A stretch of DNA of 19,084 nucleotides from assembly GCA_043760555.1 (NCBI GenBank), contig JAYUOW010000045.1, positions 1-19,084 of the forward strand. The letters run 5' to 3'. This stretch comes from JANMDR01 sp043760555. Its GTDB lineage: Bacteria > Pseudomonadota > Gammaproteobacteria > Burkholderiales > Usitatibacteraceae. How positions within the stretch are numbered: position 1 is the first letter of the stretch; each line of letters begins with the position of its first letter. The notes under the pieces were generated by a model. It was not told where the DNA came from, made no database searches, and saw only the letters and a program-made list of their open reading frames with translations. Shown piece by piece: positions 14,419-19,084 of the stretch. The position numbers and the translations under genes were made by a program.

Positions 14419-15312
14419 TTAGCCGCTTTCTTGCATACAAAACGCTTGCACATGCTCCATAAATGCGCGTGTTTTTGCCGGTAGCCATTGCCGTTGCGGC
14501 ACAATAAAATGCGCTTCGGCGGGTAGGGGCTCCAGCATGTCAAGAACGCGTATCAGCCCGCGCTGTGCCATCAAATCTGGTAGCACTGCAATCCCCGCAC
14601 CTGCAACAGCTAAGGAATGGGTGAGGCCGATGGAATTGGTTTTAATCACCGCAGCCGATGCAAACGTAATGCTGTCACGCTTAGAGCCAGCAAGGGCAAT
14701 TGTGCTGGACGACCTCGCTGGCGCTTGGGTTTGTAGCGCGATAAAAGGCAAGTTGGCAAGTGCTTCTCGCGTTGTGGGCACACCATGCTTTTTGAGGAAC
14801 GCACGGCTTGCATAAAAGTGCCGCGTCATCGAAGTAAGCGGCTTTGCCACTAAACTTGAATCGGCTAATTGACCCATGCGAATTGCCAAATCAAATCGGT
14901 CACCAATAATATCGGCAAGATTGGGTGACGCATCAATTTCAAGACTAACGTCTGGATATTTTTGGGTGAAAGACGCAATCGCATCAGACAAAAAGAAAAT
15001 CGCAAAATCAGCTGGCAAGGCCACCTTCAGCAGGCCGCGCGGTTTGGCATCTTGCTGAGCTAAAAAATTTTGCGCCTCTAAATAGGATTCCACCATCAGT
15101 TGCGCGCGCTCGGCGTATACGCGCCCGATTTCGGTTAATTCAAAGTTACGGGCATTTCGGTTAATAAGCTTTGCACCAACGTCCTTTTCAAGTTGCGTCA
15201 GCCGTCTGCTTACGGTTGATTTGGGAATATTTAAGCGCTTCGCCCCGCGAATCAACCCGCCGCTACGGGCTATTTCAGCAAATAGATACATATCATCAAG
15301 GCTGGGTGTCAT
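14419..15312 (-). CDS. LysR-family transcriptional regulator
   Basis: This is a 297-residue LysR regulator from the ATG at 15312; a longer frame reaches 15363, but it would run into the divergent promoter region. The N-terminal winged HTH covers about residues 5-62: LFAEIARSGGLIRGAKRLNIPKSTVSRRLTQLEKDVGAKLI. A linker helix (YAERAQLMVESYLEAQ) precedes a substrate-binding domain that starts around 90 (GLLKVALPADFA). The N-terminal pattern matches the AaeR/CrgA-like group, many of which control a divergent gene. It is divergent from the pirin gene with 122 bases between the chosen starts, so pirin is its probable target. No strong Shine-Dalgarno is visible. Confidence 0.92.
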   Translation of the reverse strand: MTPSLDDMYLFAEIARSGGLIRGAKRLNIPKSTVSRRLTQLEKDVGAKLINRNARNFELTEIGRVYAERAQLMVESYLEAQNFLAQQDAKPRGLLKVALPADFAIFFLSDAIASFTQKYPDVSLEIDASPNLADIIGDRFDLAIRMGQLADSSLVAKPLTSMTRHFYASRAFLKKHGVPTTREALANLPFIALQTQAPARSSSTIALAGSKRDSITFASAAVIKTNSIGLTHSLAVAGAGIAVLPDLMAQRGLIRVLDMLEPLPAEAHFIVPQRQWLPAKTRAFMEHVQAFCMQESG

Positions 15313-15356
15313 GATAATTTTGGCTTTCTTTATTCGTTCCGTTATTGAAACAACAT

Positions 15357-15401
15357 ATTCCAAATATAGTATCTTGGCAATTAAATTGGAACCCTTATAA
15401 T
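15357..15401 (+). promoter_or_regulatory. Pirin promoter with candidate LysR operator
   Basis: A good sigma70-type promoter is present: TTGGCA (15374-15379), 16 bases, TATAAT (15396-15401), about 34 bases before the pirin ATG. ATTCCAA (15357-15363) and TTGGCAAT (15374-15381) form an imperfect dyad that overlaps the -35, where a LysR regulator would bind to control both directions. The promoter is seen directly; the operator assignment is inference. Confidence 0.6.
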
Positions 15402-15434
15402 ACTCGCATCTTCTACCAATTTAGGAACCCAATC

Positions 15435-16274
15435 ATGTCCGCAATAACCATTCGGCAACGCCTCGACGTGCAACCCATGAAGCATGGAACGAGCCTGCAA
15501 ACATTTGGTATTCGCGGGGATTACAGCGCGATGGATCCTTTTTTAATGGTTGATCACTATTACATGACCGCACCCACATTCGGGCCGCACCCGCACGCTG
15601 GATTTTCAGCCGTCACTTATATGTTTGACGATGCGGCCACTGGTTTTAGCAATCGTGATTCTCTTGGTGAGTCAGCTGAAATTCGCGCGGGCGACACGCA
15701 CTGGACGGTCGCCGGTTCTGGCGTGATGCACGATGAAGTACCGGTTGAAACCGGCAAAGTAGCCCACGGCTTACAAATATTTGTAAATCTCGCCGCCAAA
15801 GACAAGCACATCGCACCGCATTCCATTCATATTTTGCGCGAGGATATGCCGCGCATCACGCAAGCTGGCGGCGCAAAGGTGAAGGTTGGTTTTGGTGCCT
15901 ACGCAGACGGCGTAAGCGCGTACGCACCCGTGAAGCCATTGCCAAGTGACGCAAGCTTACTGGATGTTGCAATAGCCACGGGCGCCACTTTTGACTACCC
16001 AATAGTGGACGGGTTAAACGCCTTTGCGCTACTAATTAGCGGTGCGGTTTTAATCGGCGGTGAAACCGTGAGCGAAGGCCAAGCCGTCGCCTTTGGTCGG
16101 GGTGGTGGCGCGTTAAAAATATCGGCTACAGCGGATTCGCAAATAGTAATTTTTATAGGCAAACCATTCGACGAGCCCGTAGTGCGTCACGGCCCATTCG
16201 CAATGAGCAATCAGGCAGACATCCATCGCGCCATTGCGGATTATCAAGGCGGTCGCATGGGTCAACTTCGTTAA
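15435..16274 (+). CDS. Pirin-family protein
   Basis: This 280-residue bicupin of the pirin family carries the four metal ligands: His52 and His54 in PHPHAGF, His99 and Glu101 in VMHDE. The spacing matches human pirin (His56, His58, His101, Glu103). Bacterial pirins such as YhhW have quercetin 2,3-dioxygenase activity in vitro; others act as redox-linked regulators. An N-terminal RGDYSAMDPFLMVDHYY segment also fits the family. The ATG at 15435 was chosen over an in-frame start at 15345 because AGGA (15423-15426) precedes it and the upstream extension covers the promoter. It is divergent from the LysR gene and convergent with the MFS gene. Confidence 0.93.
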   Translation: MSAITIRQRLDVQPMKHGTSLQTFGIRGDYSAMDPFLMVDHYYMTAPTFGPHPHAGFSAVTYMFDDAATGFSNRDSLGESAEIRAGDTHWTVAGSGVMHDEVPVETGKVAHGLQIFVNLAAKDKHIAPHSIHILREDMPRITQAGGAKVKVGFGAYADGVSAYAPVKPLPSDASLLDVAIATGATFDYPIVDGLNAFALLISGAVLIGGETVSEGQAVAFGRGGGALKISATADSQIVIFIGKPFDEPVVRHGPFAMSNQADIHRAIADYQGGRMGQLR

Positions 16275-16296
16275 GCACCTAGGTTTAAACAACTAC

Positions 16297-17520
16297 CTAT
16301 CCGCGCCGCATCACCCGTGCAAACAATAATGCACACGCCGCCGCCACCAACCAGCTCAGCGCCGTTGCTGATGGCAGCATTTGTTTAAACGCAGCCAAAT
16401 TTGGGTTGCTGCTTAGCATTAGTACTAAGCCAATACGGCCTGCCGTGGCTAACGCCATGAGCGCAAGTGCCGCACCTAGCCACAGCCCAGTCTCACTCGG
16501 TGCGCTGGCTTTACCCATCGCACTTACCGCGCTAAACACGGCCAGCATCACCACTGCCCATGCTGCACCGGCTAACACCTGCAACGCAATGAGTAGCGTA
16601 AGCGTAGGGGCAACTACGCACGCTACCAACGCCACCGCACCGAGCAATCCGGCGCACCACATCGCTTGCGTGGCGTTGGATATTTGCGCCATCAAATCAT
16701 GAGCATCAACGCGGCGCTTTAACCATTGCGACGCCGGAAACATAGCCACACTAAACCCCACCCAAAACAGTGGCATTAACCATTCTAAGGATGCACCTGG
16801 TTGCACCGCAGTGAAGTATTTGGCTGAGTTAAACGCCACATGCATTTGCACGCCAAACGCAAATAGCGCCACGGCAATAAGCATCGGCAGCGCCACTTTG
16901 AAATCAATGCTACGCACTAGCACCAGCGGCTTTTCTGCTGTCTCTACGGGCTGCGGTTTAAACATGGGTCGCAACGCTACGGTAGCCAGTAACAACGCAG
17001 CACTTGCCAACGCGAATGGCAGCGCAGGATCAATATTTTTTAACGCAATCGTTAAGAATGGCGCTACCGCGCCAGCTACACCGATGCCAAAAAAATAAGC
17101 CGCCATGCCAATCGTCAAGGGTTTACCGTCGTCTTGATTTGCGTTTACCATTTTTGCCATAAAAAATAACGGCGGCACACGCAGCACGGACGAACAGACC
17201 ACCCACAACAGCACGCCTAAAATTAAAACCCCTTTTGGCGCATGGTCAGCCATGAAAGGCAGTGAAATAAATAGCAGGCAAGCAAGCACCACGGCAGCCA
17301 TCAGCCAATTGCCAAACTTTTCAAGCAACTGCTTAGCGCGGTCAAGATAGATGCCTATGCCGAAATCCATTGCGGCAAATATTAGCTGATCTGCAATCAG
17401 TACCCACGGCAGAATGTTCGCATCAATGCCCGCGCGCTTAAATAGCCCCGGTAAATAAATGACGTACACCGTCCAACTTAAAGTAAAAAATAGTTGTACT
17501 AAAGCTAAGCGCCAGACCAT
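16297..17520 (-). CDS. MFS transporter
   Basis: This 407-residue protein shows the twelve-helix pattern of the major facilitator superfamily, in two six-helix halves with a hydrophilic middle around residues 190-210 (FKPQPVETAEKPLVLVRSID). The first helix pair is joined by the loop IYLPGLFKRAGID, and the DRAKQLLEKFGN stretch after helix two corresponds to the cytoplasmic 2-3 loop. The substrate is unknown. GGGAG lies close before the ATG and a TATACT (minus strand, 17548-17543) may be its -10. The gene ends 22 bases from the convergent pirin stop. Its 5' end faces the GbsR-like gene across 162 bases, so shared control is possible but unproven. Confidence 0.88.
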   Translation of the reverse strand: MVWRLALVQLFFTLSWTVYVIYLPGLFKRAGIDANILPWVLIADQLIFAAMDFGIGIYLDRAKQLLEKFGNWLMAAVVLACLLFISLPFMADHAPKGVLILGVLLWVVCSSVLRVPPLFFMAKMVNANQDDGKPLTIGMAAYFFGIGVAGAVAPFLTIALKNIDPALPFALASAALLLATVALRPMFKPQPVETAEKPLVLVRSIDFKVALPMLIAVALFAFGVQMHVAFNSAKYFTAVQPGASLEWLMPLFWVGFSVAMFPASQWLKRRVDAHDLMAQISNATQAMWCAGLLGAVALVACVVAPTLTLLIALQVLAGAAWAVVMLAVFSAVSAMGKASAPSETGLWLGAALALMALATAGRIGLVLMLSSNPNLAAFKQMLPSATALSWLVAAACALLFARVMRRG

Positions 17521-17610
17521 GGCTGTTCTCCCTTAAATTCTAGTATATGCACAATTATCCCTGAATCGGGCGCTACGCAAAATAGCGTGATGGCGTAGTA
17601 TCAAAATCAC

Positions 17611-17661
17611 TTGCCAACCATACTGAAAGTGCTATACTTTCAGTAATTACTGAAAATTCAG
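17611..17661 (+). promoter_or_regulatory. Promoter overlapped by palindromic operator cluster, before the GbsR-like gene
   Basis: TTGCCA (17611-17616), a 16-base spacer and TATACT (17633-17638) make a good promoter. Overlapping it are two perfect dyads: ACTGAAAGT (17622-17630) with ACTTTCAGT (17636-17644), and the 18-base palindrome TTTCAGTAATTACTGAAA (17638-17655). A further TTCAG half-site is at 17657-17661. A repressor bound here would cover spacer, -10 and start site. The nearest candidate is the GbsR-like product itself (autorepression; inference). Confidence 0.7.
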
Positions 17662-17682
17662 AATTAAAAACAAAGGAACACC

Positions 17683-18234
17683 ATGAATATGACGCCCCTC
17701 TCGCAAGACTTCGTGCTGCACTTCGGTGAAATGGGTAGCCGCTGGGGCATTAACCGTACTGTGGGGCAAATATACGCTTTGCTGTATGTGTCTGAGCGGC
17801 CTTTAAATGCGGATGAAATTGCTGATGCCTTACAGTTTTCACGATCAAACGTGAGCATGGGCTTAAAGGAACTTGAATCTTGGCGGCTAACAAAATTGCA
17901 GCATCTGCCCAACGATAGACGCGAATACTTCACGGCACCCGAAGACATTTGGGCGATTTTCCGTACGCTTGCGGACGAGCGTCGCAAGCGCGAAATTGAT
18001 CCGACATTGAGCATGTTGCGCGACGCAATTTTACGTGGCGCGGTTAATCCAGAAGACAAATACGCGCAAAAGCGCATGAAAGAAATGCACGATTTAATTG
18101 AGATGGTCACGCTGTGGTTTAACGAAGTACACCGCTTAGAGCCAGACACCTTGAAGCAGTTAATGAAGATGGGTTCTAAGGTGACTAAGTTATTGGAGAT
18201 GAAGGACAAACTGAAAATTGTTTCGGGCAAGTAA
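17683..18234 (+). CDS. GbsR/MarR-like transcriptional regulator
   Basis: This 183-residue winged-helix regulator has its HTH at about residues 35-85: LLYVSERPLNADEIADALQFSRSNVSMGLKELESWRL, then the wing HLPNDRREYF. The N-terminal FVLHFGEMGSRWGINRTVGQIYALLY and the long helical C terminus (EDIWAIFRTLADERR to the end) match the GbsR family, a MarR relative that dimerises through its helices. AAAGGA is five bases before the ATG; an in-frame ATG two codons later is also possible. It starts 27 bases after a palindromic operator cluster and ends 30 bases before the bd oxidase gene. It is probably an autorepressor that also controls the oxidase operon, though the signal is unknown. Confidence 0.88.
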   Translation: MNMTPLSQDFVLHFGEMGSRWGINRTVGQIYALLYVSERPLNADEIADALQFSRSNVSMGLKELESWRLTKLQHLPNDRREYFTAPEDIWAIFRTLADERRKREIDPTLSMLRDAILRGAVNPEDKYAQKRMKEMHDLIEMVTLWFNEVHRLEPDTLKQLMKMGSKVTKLLEMKDKLKIVSGK

Positions 18235-18264
18235 GAAAATTCCGTTTATTGAAAGGACTAAAAA

Positions 18265-19084
18265 ATGTTTGATTTCGACCCCATCATGCTCGCTCGCGCG
18301 CAATTTGGCGCGAACATCACGTTTCATATTCTGTTTCCTACCATCTCGATTGCGATGGGCTGGTTGCTATTATTTTTTAAGCTGCGCTACAACCGCACGC
18401 ATGATGAAAAATGGATGGATGCGTATAAATTTTGGGTAAAAATTTTCGCCCTCACTTTTGCTTTAGGTGTTGTTAGCGGCATCACCATGAGCTTTCAGTT
18501 TGGTACTAATTGGCCGGGCTTTATGGCAACAGTCGGCAATATTGCTGGGCCATTGCTGGCCTACGAAGTGCTTACCGCGTTCTTTTTAGAAGCTACATTT
18601 TTAGGCATTATGTTGTTTGGCCAGCAACGGGTTTCAAACCGCGTGCACACCATGGCTACTTTTATTGTAGCGGCTGGCACCACCTTATCGGCCTTCTGGA
18701 TTATTGTGCTTAACTCATGGATGCACACGCCTGCGGGCTTTGAAATGATTGATGGCCGTGCCCATGCTACCGATTGGTTAGCCATTATTTTTAACCCTTC
18801 ATTTCCGTATCGCTTCACGCATATGTTGTTAGCGTCTGGCCTTACTGTGGCGTTTCTAGTAGCGGGTATTTCGGCTTATCGTTGGTTGCGCAACGACCGT
18901 TCGGCCAGCGTGATGGCCACCTTGAAGACGGGCGTATATCTTGCCGCTGCGTTGATTCCGCTACAAATTTTTGCAGGCGATATGCACGGCCTAAACACCT
19001 TAAAACATCAGCCGGCAAAGGTAGCGGCGATGGAAGGGCTTTGGGAAACCACTAAGGGCGTACCAATGCTGATGTTTGCGATAC
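18265..19084 (+). CDS. cioA: Cytochrome bd-type oxidase subunit I, CioA-like (3' end outside window)
   Basis: Subunit I of a cytochrome bd quinol oxidase binds haems b558, b595 and d and reduces oxygen in the cytoplasmic membrane. The 273 codons present include His21 (haem ligand, TFHILFP), GTNWPGF, Glu101 and Glu109 in YEVLTAFFLEATF (proton path/haem region, equivalent to E. coli Glu99 and Glu107) and His186 (RFTHM). The ITFHILFPTISIAMGW start, and MLFGQQRV and FNPSFPYRFTHM further on, are closer to the cyanide-insensitive CioA type than to E. coli CydA. The Q-loop and Met ligand lie beyond the window. AAGGA is well placed before the ATG. Subunit II should follow. The symbol cydA is an equally common label. 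Confidence 0.9.
   Translation, partial: MFDFDPIMLARAQFGANITFHILFPTISIAMGWLLLFFKLRYNRTHDEKWMDAYKFWVKIFALTFALGVVSGITMSFQFGTNWPGFMATVGNIAGPLLAYEVLTAFFLEATFLGIMLFGQQRVSNRVHTMATFIVAAGTTLSAFWIIVLNSWMHTPAGFEMIDGRAHATDWLAIIFNPSFPYRFTHMLLASGLTVAFLVAGISAYRWLRNDRSASVMATLKTGVYLAAALIPLQIFAGDMHGLNTLKHQPAKVAAMEGLWETTKGVPMLMFAI

Noticed and set aside
16275..16296. Short inverted repeat TAGGT with ACCTA between the pirin and MFS genes
   Set aside because: Only five bases pair across a loop of about ten, there is no T-tract, and it is too weak to call a terminator.
17664..18230. 188-codon open frame on the minus strand
   Set aside because: It lies almost exactly opposite the GbsR-like gene, which has HTH motifs and a good ribosome binding site; the antisense translation is low-complexity and Ser-rich.

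Overview
The window looks like chromosomal DNA from a betaproteobacterium, most plausibly in or near the Burkholderiales. The reasons are a Bug/TctC-type periplasmic binding protein, the birA-coaX-SPOR gene order, and a GbsR-like regulator placed directly before a CioA-type cytochrome bd gene. Base composition appears moderate (near 50% GC by eye, not computed). No tRNA, rRNA, CRISPR array or intact transposase was seen.

Layout. (1) 103-2414 (+): an ABC ATPase and its membrane partner, overlapping by one base. (2) 5920-2496 (-): a HAD phosphatase, biotin-protein ligase (birA), type III pantothenate kinase (coaX) and a SPOR-domain membrane protein, packed as an operon. (3) 7041-6031 (-) and 7554-9839 (+): a Bug-type binding protein and a TonB-dependent receptor, divergent across about 510 bases, each with a clear intrinsic terminator. 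(4) 10000-13075 (+): an ECF sigma factor of the ECF42 type, a DGPF/YCII protein, an SRPBCC (AHSA1-like) protein, a DUF1428 protein and the broken 3' half of a VOC/glyoxalase gene. A sequence before the DGPF gene fits the promoter motif reported for ECF42. (5) 13285-14268 (+): a two-part GNAT acetyltransferase. (6) 15312-14419 (-) and 15435-16274 (+): a LysR regulator divergent from a pirin, with a good sigma70-type promoter between them. (7) 17520-16297 (-): an MFS transporter. (8) 17683 to the end (+): a GbsR/MarR-like regulator and the start of cioA/cydA, behind a promoter overlapped by a dense cluster of palindromic half-sites.

The least ordinary feature is a dispersed palindromic repeat. 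Its arm is TGCCTGAAGATGCCC, its loop about TATTTTA, and its second arm GGGCATCTTCAGGCA. Five copies lie at 2426-2485, 4302-4338, 9916-9959, 12616-12651 and 14351-14389. Four are intergenic, between or after gene ends. One lies inside birA, in frame, and encodes residues 234-246. Copies flank the ECF42 module on both sides.

Working together: birA and coaX serve biotin and CoA cofactor metabolism. The ECF42 module looks like a self-contained regulatory cassette of unknown input. GbsR-cioA looks like an autoregulated respiratory operon. The TonB receptor and Bug protein could serve outer-membrane and periplasmic steps of uptake, but no shared ligand can be read from the sequence.
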